Shown here one piece after another: positions 1 to 4,678 of a DNA stretch of 5,270 nucleotides. This DNA comes from Actinomycetota bacterium. GTDB taxonomy: Bacteria > Actinomycetota > Thermoleophilia > Gaiellales > Gaiellaceae. Under the pieces are notes generated by a model, which had not been told where the DNA came from, searched no databases, and saw only the letters and a program-made list of their open reading frames with translations. The stretch lies in assembly GCA_003162235.1 (NCBI GenBank), contig PMMN01000075.1, positions 72,936 through 78,205 of the forward strand, written 5' to 3'. The stretch's first letter is position 1. The number at the start of each line of letters is the position of its first letter. The position numbers and the translations under genes were made by a program.

Positions 1-459
1 GTGCCGGTGATCGTGCTCGGCGGCGTCGAGTCCGACACGATCGAGCGCGTGCAAGCGTTCGAGCGTGGCTGCGACGACTACCTGGCGCACCCCTTCCATC
101 ACGAGGAGCTCGTGGCCCGTATCCGCGCCGTGCTGCGCCGCACCTCGCCCGACACGCGCCAGCGCCTCGTCGCCGGCGAGGTCGAGCTCGACCGTCAGAC
201 ACGTCGCGTCACCGTTCTCGGCGAGCGCGTGCTCCTCTCGGCGAAGGAGTTCGAGCTGCTGGCCAAGCTCGCCTCGGCGCCGCACCGCGTCTTCACGAAG
301 GAAGAGCTGTTGAGAGAGGTCTGGGGCTTCCGCTCGCTTGGCCGCACGCGCACGGTCGACTCCCATGCCTCACGTGTGCGCCGCAAGCTCGCCCGTCCCG
401 GTGCCGGCCCGTTCGTGATCAACGAGTGGGGAGTGGGCTACCGGCTGCTGGACGGCTAA
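1..459 (+). CDS. OmpR/PhoB-family response regulator, 5'-truncated by window edge
   Basis: Cytoplasmic transcription factor of a two-component system. The visible 152 codons hold the end of a receiver domain (about residues 1-47: beta-4 PVIVLG, then DDYLAHPF and the alpha-5 helix) joined by a short linker to a winged-helix DNA-binding domain (about 57-150). The latter shows the family pattern: LSAKEFELL (79-87), FTKEELLREVWG (98-109), recognition helix TRTVDSHASRVRRKL (116-130) and a wing ending GVGYRL (144-149). The GTG at base 1 is most likely an internal Val, because the first part of the receiver, including the phospho-acceptor Asp, is missing and must lie upstream. Two conserved receiver positions look altered: the beta-4 Thr/Ser is Gly7 and the beta-5 Lys of the usual KPF is His30 (HPF). 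This suggests weak or non-canonical phosphorylation. Any partner kinase would be outside the window. The family is certain; regulon unknown. Confidence 0.93.
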   Translation: MPVIVLGGVESDTIERVQAFERGCDDYLAHPFHHEELVARIRAVLRRTSPDTRQRLVAGEVELDRQTRRVTVLGERVLLSAKEFELLAKLASAPHRVFTKEELLREVWGFRSLGRTRTVDSHASRVRRKLARPGAGPFVINEWGVGYRLLDG

Positions 460-482
460 GAGCGCGGAGCGGATTGAAGACC

Positions 483-504
483 CGTCGACCGGGTGCGGTC
501 GGTG
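483..504. terminator. hairpin between convergent genes, possible bidirectional terminator
   Basis: CGACCG (486-491), a GGTG loop and CGGTCG (496-501) form a perfect 6-bp GC-rich stem, extendable by C-G and two G-T pairs to 483-504. It begins about 24 bases after the response-regulator stop codon, in the gap where that gene and ogt converge. No T-tract follows on either strand, so it is not a textbook intrinsic terminator, but U-poor hairpins are common at gene ends in high-GC Actinomycetota. It lies about 95 bases beyond the ogt stop, so it fits the response regulator better than ogt. The rest of 460-599 shows no gene. Confidence 0.4.
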
Positions 505-599
505 AGTGCGAGGCTAGGACGCAGCATCGCGTTTGTAACCGGAAGCTACGGGCCCAACGACAACGTATCGCGGCGGAGTGCTTCGGTTTGTTCGGCGCT

Positions 600-1118
600 C
601 TAAGAGATCGCGCCCTCGAGCTCGAGTAGCCAGCGCTTGCGATCGAGCCCGGCACCACGACCGCCGTAGCCGCGGAGCGAGCCGTCGGCGCCGATCACGC
701 GGTGGCAGGGCAGCACGATCGTCAGTTGGTTCGAGCGCATCACGTTGCCGACAGCGCGAGCCGCTCCCGGGTGACCGGCCATGGCGGCGAGCTTGCCGTA
801 GCTGGTCGTCGTGCCGTAGGGGACGCGACCCAGTTCCTCCATCACGCGACGCTCGAACTCGCCCATTTTCAAATCGAGCGGGAGGTCGAACTCGCGCCGG
901 CCACCGGCGAAGTACTCCTGGAGTTGGCGCACGGCCTCGGCGAGGATGCTGCCGGGCACCGGCTCGGAGTCGGGTCCGTGGTCGCCGGACCGGGCGAGGG
1001 CGACGTACGTCACTCCTCGCTCAGAGGCCTCGACGACGAGCGTGCCGAGCGGAGTGTCGACGAACGCGCGGCCGGTTGCGCTGGTTTCGGTCGTAGGTTC
1101 GGGGAGTGCGACTGCCAT
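600..1118 (-). CDS. ogt: methylated-DNA--protein-cysteine S-methyltransferase (O6-alkylguanine repair)
   Basis: Suicide DNA-repair protein that moves the alkyl group from O6-alkylguanine (and, less well, O4-alkylthymine) in DNA to its own cysteine. The 172 residues match the single-protein Ogt size, with no Ada-type regulatory domain. The N-terminal domain is about 16-80 (DTPLGTLVVEAS at 21-32). The C-terminal catalytic domain starts near 86 with FERRVMEELGRVPYGTTTSY, containing the helix-turn-helix Tyr107. It continues with arginine-finger Arg121 in ARAVGNVMRSN, Asn130, the active site LPCHRVI with Cys138, His139 and Arg140, and a C-terminal Glu168 in WLLELEG. All expected catalytic residues are present. 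The ATG at 1118 is the clear start: a GAGG lies only 3 bases upstream, and a TACAGT (-10-like) is so close that a leaderless transcript is possible. It may also be read from the SpoIIM-like gene 64 bp upstream on the same strand. Confidence 0.96.
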   Translation of the reverse strand: MAVALPEPTTETSATGRAFVDTPLGTLVVEASERGVTYVALARSGDHGPDSEPVPGSILAEAVRQLQEYFAGGRREFDLPLDLKMGEFERRVMEELGRVPYGTTTSYGKLAAMAGHPGAARAVGNVMRSNQLTIVLPCHRVIGADGSLRGYGGRGAGLDRKRWLLELEGAIS

Positions 1119-1121
1119 CTA

Positions 1122-1131
1122 CCTCACTGTA
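1122..1131 (-). promoter_or_regulatory. ogt start region: close GAGG and a TACAGT -10-like hexamer
   Basis: Read on the minus strand, TACAGT (1131-1126, four of six matches to TATAAT) is followed at once by GAGG (1125-1122) and then the ATG at 1118. If the hexamer works as a -10 element, transcription would start at or next to the ATG, giving a leaderless mRNA. If it does not, GAGG serves as a Shine-Dalgarno with an unusually short 3-base spacing. I see no good -35 at 16-18 bp upstream, which weakens the promoter reading. Confidence 0.25.
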
Positions 1132-1153
1132 GCGCCGCGGCCGGTTCTCAGGG

Positions 1154-1166
1154 GGTGCCAGGCACC
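1154..1166. repeat. 13-bp perfect palindrome GGTGCCAGGCACC, probable dispersed repeat
   Basis: Two 6-bp arms, GGTGCC and GGCACC, surround a single central base. Read on the minus strand the context is AGAC-GGTGCCTGGCACC-CCC. It lies 17 bases past the stop codon of the SpoIIM-like gene and 36 bases before the ogt start, in a 64-bp gap. From memory, the same GGTGCCTGGCACC core turns up in intergenic regions of diverse bacterial genomes, which suggests a small repetitive extragenic palindrome rather than a local operator. Only one copy is in this window, so repetition is not shown here. A 5-bp stem with a CTG loop could also act as a weak terminator for the upstream gene. Confidence 0.5.
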
Positions 1167-1182
1167 GTCTCGTCTCGGGCGC

Positions 1183-1797
1183 TCAGGCGCGCAGCGGCAG
1201 GAGCAGGTGCGGGGCCAGGTAGACCTCTAGGAGCGCGGCGCAGACGAGAAGTGGCAGCGCCACCGCGAGGCTCGTCAGGAGCAGGCGCCCGGGCTTCTCG
1301 GCCGGCACGAAAATGCAGCTCGTCGCGGCTGCAAGTGGAAGGAGAAGGGCGCCGAACTCGAGCGTGCCGTGGGGGAGCATCGCCAGCAGCGCCCAGTGCG
1401 ATACGAGACGGTGATCGAGCATCTGCGCCTGCCTGGAGAAGACCCAGCAGAGCGCGACCAACAGGCAGACGGCCACGAATGGGTAGAGAAAGCGGGCAAC
1501 GATGTTCACGCTCGGGTGATCCCAGGTGTCATGGATTCCCCAACTCCAGAGGCGAGCGATCGGCCAGGCGAGCATCCCGATCGCCATCAGCCAGACGCAG
1601 TTGGTGCCGGCGACCGCGACCAGATCGCCCACGTGGGGATGCCTCGAAAGCAAGACAGAGGGGGAGCCGTCGTCGGGAACGGAGTTCAGTCTCAGTGCCG
1701 CGGCGGCGAAGATTGCCACCTGCATAGTCAGCGAGCCGGCCAGGGCCGCGATAGCGATCCAGAAGGCGCGTTTGTCGAGTCGGATGGCGGCGATCAT
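1183..1797 (-). CDS. SpoIIM-like (DUF95) polytopic membrane protein
   Basis: Integral membrane protein of 204 residues with about five hydrophobic segments, near residues 11-36, 59-83, 102-120, 135-163 and 172-200. The identification rests on the second half. LPHGTLEFGALLL (141-153) matches the LPHG-x-LE signature of the stage II sporulation protein M family, and LLVCAALLEVYLAP (183-196) matches the family's last helix with its conserved acidic residue and terminal proline. TNCVWLMAIGML (65-76) sits where the family usually has an N-N-x-hydrophobic segment. In Bacillus, SpoIIM works with SpoIID and SpoIIP in septal peptidoglycan remodelling during engulfment, but this family is widespread in bacteria that do not sporulate, with unknown roles. 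No spoIID or spoIIP is seen here, so a sporulation role is not implied. The start is ATG 1797; only a weak purine stretch (AGAG) touches it, so the start is less certain than the frame. Confidence 0.72.
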   Translation of the reverse strand: MIAAIRLDKRAFWIAIAALAGSLTMQVAIFAAAALRLNSVPDDGSPSVLLSRHPHVGDLVAVAGTNCVWLMAIGMLAWPIARLWSWGIHDTWDHPSVNIVARFLYPFVAVCLLVALCWVFSRQAQMLDHRLVSHWALLAMLPHGTLEFGALLLPLAAATSCIFVPAEKPGRLLLTSLAVALPLLVCAALLEVYLAPHLLLPLRA

Positions 1798-1931
1798 CTC
1801 TTGCGGTCGGTTACGAGCGAGCGTCGTTCCCTTTCTCGGCGGTCCGATCGGGCGGCTTTACCGTCGAGACGGGAGACTCGGAGCCTATCCCGTCAGGCCC
1901 GCGCCTACCTAACGAGATAGGCTCTACCGTT
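1798..1931. promoter_or_regulatory. divergent intergenic region between SpoIIM-like gene and pfkB-type kinase
   Basis: These 134 bases separate two genes that point away from each other, so they should hold promoters for both. I see no convincing -35/-10 pair on either strand. A TTTACC at 1857-1862 resembles a -35 but has no partner at normal spacing. The right third carries an inverted repeat that is listed separately. No small coding sequence is evident. Confidence 0.5.
1881..1924 (+). promoter_or_regulatory. 9-bp inverted repeat in the kinase leader, covering the probable RBS
   Basis: GAGCCTATC (1881-1889) and GATAGGCTC (1916-1924) are perfect reverse complements 26 bases apart, ending 7 bases before the GTG start of the kinase gene. 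The right arm includes GAGATAGG (1914-1921), the only plausible Shine-Dalgarno, about 10 bases before the start. A second, exclusive pairing is possible: GCCTA (1903-1907) with TAGGC (1918-1922). GCCTA also occurs at 1883 and 1903, exactly 20 bp apart. This could be an RNA switch-like hairpin that hides the ribosome site, or a DNA operator for a dimeric repressor. Both are inferences from the repeats alone. Confidence 0.4.
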
Positions 1932-2750
1932 GTGCGCCTGGCCGTTGTCGGACACGTGGAGTGGATCGATTTCCTGCGCGTCGAGCGCGTGCCGGCGCAG
2001 GGCGAGATCGTGCACGCGAGCCGCGGCTGGGGAGATGCAGCCGGCGGCGGCGCAGTCGCGGCGGTTCAGCTCGCCAATCTCGGTGGCGAGGCGACGTTCT
2101 TCACAACCTTCGGATCGGACGCGCGCGGCCGCCAGGCGCGTGAGCGGTTGGAGCAGCAGCGCGTGCGCGTGCTCGCGCGTGAGATCGAGCAGCCGCAGCG
2201 TTACGGCGTCACCTTCGTCGACGACGAGGGCGAACGGACGATCACCGTCGTGGGGGAGAGGCTGACCCTGAAGGGCGCCGATCCCGAGCTGCCCTGGAGC
2301 GAGCTCGAGGGAGCCGACGGCGTCTACTTCGTCAGCGGCGACGCCGAGACCGTGCGTCGGGCTCGTAACGCACGAGTGCTGGTCGCCGCGTCTCGCTCGC
2401 TTAAAGTTCTGCAAGAGGCCGGCGTCGAGCTCGATGCGGTCGTCGGCAGCGCCATCGACGCGGGCGAGCGCTACCGGCACGGCGACCTCGATCCGGCGCC
2501 TCGCCTCGTCGTTCGCACCGAGGGCGCGCGCGGCGGCGCGCTCGAGCCCGGTGGTCGCTACCAGCCGGTCGATCCTCCAGGACCGATCGTCGATAGCTAC
2601 GGCTGCGGTGATTGCTTCGCCGCCGGTCTCACCTACGGGCTCGCCGCCGGGATGCCGGTTGAGGAAGCCGTCGAGCTGGCCGCGCGCTGCGGCGCCACGG
2701 TTCTAACCGGCAACGGTCCCTACGAGCGCCAGCTCGAGCTCGCCGGTTAG
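1932..2750 (+). CDS. PfkB/ribokinase-family carbohydrate kinase
   Basis: Cytoplasmic ATP-dependent kinase that phosphorylates a sugar or related small molecule; the substrate cannot be read from the sequence. The 272 residues are slightly short for the family (about 300). The N-terminal strand LAVVGHVEWIDFL (3-15) leads to the lid pattern P-x-x-GE (21-25) and the glycine-rich substrate-side motif AGGGAVAAVQLANLGG (37-52), where the family's usual Asn of the GG-x-x-x-N pattern appears to be replaced by Val42 or Ala. VVRTEGARGG (193-202) is the nucleotide-binding turn. The second PfkB signature is DSYGCGDCFAAG (221-232), a variant of DT-x-GAGD-x-F-x-x-G, with Asp227 as the predicted catalytic base and the anion-hole glycines kept. 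The start is GTG 1932, which places the first beta strand at the N-terminus as expected. It reads toward the dcw cluster but is separated from mraZ by 197 bp with its own regulatory region, so it is probably not in that operon. Confidence 0.9.
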   Translation: MRLAVVGHVEWIDFLRVERVPAQGEIVHASRGWGDAAGGGAVAAVQLANLGGEATFFTTFGSDARGRQARERLEQQRVRVLAREIEQPQRYGVTFVDDEGERTITVVGERLTLKGADPELPWSELEGADGVYFVSGDAETVRRARNARVLVAASRSLKVLQEAGVELDAVVGSAIDAGERYRHGDLDPAPRLVVRTEGARGGALEPGGRYQPVDPPGPIVDSYGCGDCFAAGLTYGLAAGMPVEEAVELAARCGATVLTGNGPYERQLELAG

Positions 2751-2754
2751 CGGG

Positions 2755-2802
2755 TCCGGCCTCGTCCGTTCATCGGGACGCGAATGTTCGGCTCGGGCCG
2801 GA
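2755..2802 (+). terminator. structured region after the kinase gene, possible terminator
   Basis: TCCGGCC (2755-2761) and GGCCGGA (2796-2802) can pair as a 7-bp GC-rich outer stem. Inside it, CGTCC (2763-2767) and GGACG (2776-2780) can form a second hairpin. The structure starts 5 bases after the kinase stop codon. No T-run follows, so termination is inferred from position and GC content only. A separator is expected here because the dcw promoter region starts further downstream. Confidence 0.3.
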
Positions 2803-2885
2803 TTCTGCACCTGCACGGCGAATTACTTCGAGTGCCGGCCTGCGGAGATAGTGGGCGGCCAACCGATCGTTGTGGTTAATCAGGG

Positions 2886-2914
2886 TTGCAAAGTGGGACA
2901 CCGTGGTTTAAAGT
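2886..2914 (+). promoter_or_regulatory. candidate promoter of the mraZ-rsmH-ftsL-ftsI operon
   Basis: TTGCAA (2886-2891) and TAAAGT (2909-2914) are 17 bp apart; each matches four of six consensus bases of a housekeeping-sigma promoter (TTGACA, TATAAT). Transcription would begin near 2921, giving a leader of about 27 bases. The promoter lies inside the MraZ box array, with the -10 overlapping the third repeat, which fits repression by MraZ. No Shine-Dalgarno-like purine run is visible just before the mraZ ATG at 2948. Confidence 0.5.
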
Positions 2915-2929
2915 GGGGCCACGTGGACC
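2890..2929 (+). promoter_or_regulatory. MraZ-binding repeat array: four GTGG repeats at a 10-bp period
   Basis: GTGG occurs at 2893, 2903, 2913 and 2923, exactly one helical turn apart. In 10-base units the copies are AAAGTGGGAC, ACCGTGGTTT, AAAGTGGGGC and CACGTGGACC; copies 1 and 3 share AAAGTGGG. MraZ is known to bind direct repeats with a TGGG or AAAGTG core and about 10-bp period in front of mraZ, in Escherichia coli and in mollicutes, using the ring-shaped oligomer to contact successive repeats. The array ends 18 bases before the mraZ start and overlaps the candidate promoter, so negative autoregulation of the dcw operon is the natural reading. Confidence 0.82.
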
Positions 2930-2947
2930 ACAACAACGGTCGATCCG

Positions 2948-3382
2948 ATGCTTTCTGGCGAGCACGAACACACTCTTGACGAGAAGAACCGGCTGACGCT
3001 CCCGTCCCGGTTCAGGTCTCGCTTTGCCGAGGGTCTCGTGATCACTCGCGGCATGGAGAACTGCCTCAGCATCTTCACGCCCGAGGAGTTTTCGCAGTCG
3101 ATCGAGTCTCGCCTCGCCAAGCTCGACCCACTCTCCCGTGAGAGCAGGGACATGCGGCGTTTCTACTTCTCGGGCACCGTCGAGGCGGTTCCCGACAAGC
3201 AGGGAAGGGTGATGGTGCCGCAGGCGTTGATGCAGAAAGTCGGAATCGAGCGCGAGGTCCTGGTGGCCGGCGTCTTGGATCATCTCGAGGTCTGGGATCG
3301 CTCGACCTGGCGGGATTACATGAAACAAGTCGAGGAGAACGTCGAAAATGCTGCCGAACGCATTGCAGCCCAACGCGACTGA
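2948..3382 (+). CDS. mraZ: transcriptional regulator MraZ
   Basis: First gene of the dcw cluster; a DNA-binding protein with two AbrB/SpoVT-like halves that assembles into rings and regulates its own operon. The 144 residues are the normal family size. The N-terminal half begins LSGEHEHTLDEKNRLTLPSRFR, with DxxxR at Asp11-Arg15 followed by LTLP. The second half repeats the motif as DKQGR (83-87) followed by VMVPQALMQKVGI. Both halves are intact, so DNA binding should be. The ATG at 2948 is the only start that gives the canonical N-terminus: the frame is closed by a TAA at 2909 and has no other ATG, GTG or TTG between. There is no obvious Shine-Dalgarno. Four 10-bp-spaced GTGG repeats lie just upstream as its likely operator. 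Its 3' end overlaps rsmH by 35 bp. Confidence 0.97.
   Translation: MLSGEHEHTLDEKNRLTLPSRFRSRFAEGLVITRGMENCLSIFTPEEFSQSIESRLAKLDPLSRESRDMRRFYFSGTVEAVPDKQGRVMVPQALMQKVGIEREVLVAGVLDHLEVWDRSTWRDYMKQVEENVENAAERIAAQRD
3334..3337 (+). promoter_or_regulatory. ribosome binding site of rsmH inside mraZ
   Basis: GGAG within GAGGAGA, 10 bases before the ATG at 3348. It supports the start that makes rsmH overlap the mraZ coding sequence, rather than an in-frame TTG at 3363. Confidence 0.65.
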
Positions 3383-4304
3383 CCACGTTCCCGTACTGGC
3401 CGATGAGGTGCGGGAGCTGCTCGCCGTCCGTCCCGGGGAGACGGCGGTTGACACGACCTTCGGCGCGGGCGGTCATGCGCGCCTGCTTGCCGCCGACCTG
3501 CGCGGCGAGGGAAAGCTGATCGCCATCGACCGCGATCCCTCCGTACGTCCGTACTTCGAGAGCTTCCGGCGCCGAGCCGGGGTTCAAGCGCGCCTCCTGC
3601 ACGGCGACTTCGCCGACGTGCTCGAGCGCCTGGCAGAAAACGGGGTAAAAGCCGACGCCGTCCTCTTCGATCTCGGCGTCTCGAGCATGCAGATCGACCG
3701 TCCCGAGCGTGGCTTCTCCTACGCGGTGGACGCGCCGCTCGACATGCGTATGGATCCCACCGACGACTACTCGGCCAGCGACCTCGTCAACGAGGCCAGC
3801 GCCAAGGAACTGGAGAGGATCTTCCATCGCTTCGGCGAGGAGCGCTACGCCAAGTCGATCGCCCGGGCGATTGTCGAGCGGCGGCGCGGGAGGGAAATCA
3901 CCCGCACCTTCGAGCTCGTCGAGACGATCCGGGGCGCTATCCCGGCTCCCGCGCGCTTCGGCGACGGCCATCCGGCCAGACGCGTCTTCCAGGCTCTCCG
4001 TATCGCCGTCAATCACGAGCTCCAGTCGTTCGCGGATGCCCTTCCCTTCGCGCTCGAGCTGCTCCGACCCGGCGGTCGCCTGGCCGTGATCAGCTTCCAC
4101 TCGCTCGAGGACCGAATCACCAAGCGCTTCCTGCGGGCGAAGGAGCACGGTTGCATCTGCCCGCCCGACTTCCCGATCTGCAACTGCGGTCGCGAAGCCG
4201 AGCTGCGCCCGCTCGCGCGCAAGGCGATCCGCCCGAGTCCGCGTGAGCTCGCCCTCAATCCGCGTGCAGCCTCGGCGCGTCTACGTGCGGCGGTGAAGTT
4301 GTGA
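3348..4304 (+). CDS. rsmH: 16S rRNA (cytosine(1402)-N(4))-methyltransferase RsmH (MraW)
   Basis: Cytoplasmic SAM-dependent enzyme that N4-methylates C1402 of 16S rRNA in the ribosomal P site, tuning start-codon choice and decoding fidelity. The 318 residues are typical. After HVPVLADEV (13-21) come the SAM-binding loop DTTFGAGGHA (35-44), acidic IDRD (60-63), FDLGVSS (107-113) and DAPLDMRMD (128-136). The RNA-binding and catalytic region follows: RRVFQALRIAVNHEL (211-225) and ISFHSLEDRITKRF (248-261). A C-terminal CxC-x6-CxC cluster (Cys269, 271, 278, 280) in CICPPDFPICNCG is also known in many RsmH proteins and could bind a metal. All key motifs are intact. The ATG at 3348 lies inside mraZ and has a good ribosome site; the stop overlaps the ftsL GTG as GTGA, implying translational coupling on both sides. 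Confidence 0.97.
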   Translation: MLPNALQPNATDHVPVLADEVRELLAVRPGETAVDTTFGAGGHARLLAADLRGEGKLIAIDRDPSVRPYFESFRRRAGVQARLLHGDFADVLERLAENGVKADAVLFDLGVSSMQIDRPERGFSYAVDAPLDMRMDPTDDYSASDLVNEASAKELERIFHRFGEERYAKSIARAIVERRRGREITRTFELVETIRGAIPAPARFGDGHPARRVFQALRIAVNHELQSFADALPFALELLRPGGRLAVISFHSLEDRITKRFLRAKEHGCICPPDFPICNCGREAELRPLARKAIRPSPRELALNPRAASARLRAAVKL

Positions 4305-4678
4305 GCGCCGTACCGGCACGAGTCGCCGCCAGGCCTGCCAGGCCGTACGTGCAGCCGCAGGCGCCGCGAACGGTGCCGGAGCGCAGGAAGCGGAAGGCTC
4401 AGCGCAGCGTGCGCGGCGGGGTCGTCTGGATCGTTTTCCTCGCTGTCCTCATGACTGGAGTGGTGGCGGTCAATGTCGCCGTGCTGCGCCAAAACATGCA
4501 GCTCGAAAACCTCGCCAACCAGCGCATACAGCTGATCGACCGGAATCAAGAGCTGCGCTCTCAGCTCTCCCAGGCGACATCGACTGTGAACATCGAGGGC
4601 CGCGCCAAAGCGCAGGGTCTTGTCCTCATGGCGCCCGGCCAAACGACGTACGTAAGGCTCGGCACGGGCGGAAAGTGA
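4301..4678 (+). CDS. ftsL: cell division protein FtsL (divisome bitopic membrane protein)
   Basis: Small bitopic protein that, with FtsB/DivIC and FtsQ/DivIB, links early divisome assembly to activation of FtsW-FtsI. The 125 residues show a Pro/Arg-rich cytoplasmic tail (1-39, with a basic patch RRKRKAQR at 28-35), one membrane helix (about 40-62, VVWIVFLAVLMTGVVAVNVAV) and an extracytoplasmic coiled coil (about 63-92, rich in Gln, Leu and Asn). A C-terminal segment IEGRAKAQGLVLMAPGQ-x-x-YV (98-118) matches the FtsL ending. Sequence is poorly conserved in this family, so the call relies on topology plus position between rsmH and ftsI, which is the standard place. The GTG at 4301 overlaps the rsmH stop by 4 bp, with only a weak GGTGAAG upstream, as expected for a coupled start. 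The end overlaps the next gene by 4 bp. Confidence 0.9.
   Translation: MSAVPARVAARPARPYVQPQAPRTVPERRKRKAQRSVRGGVVWIVFLAVLMTGVVAVNVAVLRQNMQLENLANQRIQLIDRNQELRSQLSQATSTVNIEGRAKAQGLVLMAPGQTTYVRLGTGGK

Noticed and set aside
480..494. ACCCG/CGGGT hairpin after the response regulator
   Set aside because: Only five pairs, and it competes with the better CGACCG-GGTG-CGGTCG hairpin that overlaps it.
578..1096. Plus-strand frame of 172 codons opposite ogt
   Set aside because: Extremely Arg/Ser-rich product, antisense to an ogt gene with all catalytic residues.
702..1727. Long plus-strand open frame of 341 codons across ogt and the SpoIIM-like gene
   Set aside because: It is antisense to two genes with clear family motifs, has an Arg/Gly/Ser-rich composition typical of GC-rich shadow frames, and shows no domain.
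1183..1797. Reading the membrane protein as proof of a sporulating organism
   Set aside because: SpoIIM-family proteins are widespread in non-sporulating bacteria, and no other sporulation gene is in the window.
1857..1891. TTTACC and TATCCC as a -35/-10 pair for the kinase gene
   Set aside because: The spacing is 23 bp, well outside the usual 16-19 bp range.
1905..2480. Minus-strand open frame of 191 codons opposite the kinase gene
   Set aside because: The plus strand carries both PfkB signatures; the minus frame has no recognisable motif.
2851..2875. Further GTGG copies at 2851 and 2872 as additional MraZ boxes
   Set aside because: They are out of phase with the 10-bp ladder (42 and 21 bases from the first copy) and lack the AAA before GTGGG; GTGG is frequent by chance in this GC-rich DNA.
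3075..4148. Minus-strand open frame of 357 codons opposite mraZ-rsmH
   Set aside because: It lies antisense to intact RsmH and MraZ; the composition is low-complexity and no family pattern is visible. High GC makes such long shadow frames common.
4013..4642. Minus-strand frame of 209 codons opposite the rsmH end and ftsL
   Set aside because: Antisense to rsmH and ftsL, Arg/Ser/His-rich, no motif; the plus-strand genes fit the conserved dcw order.
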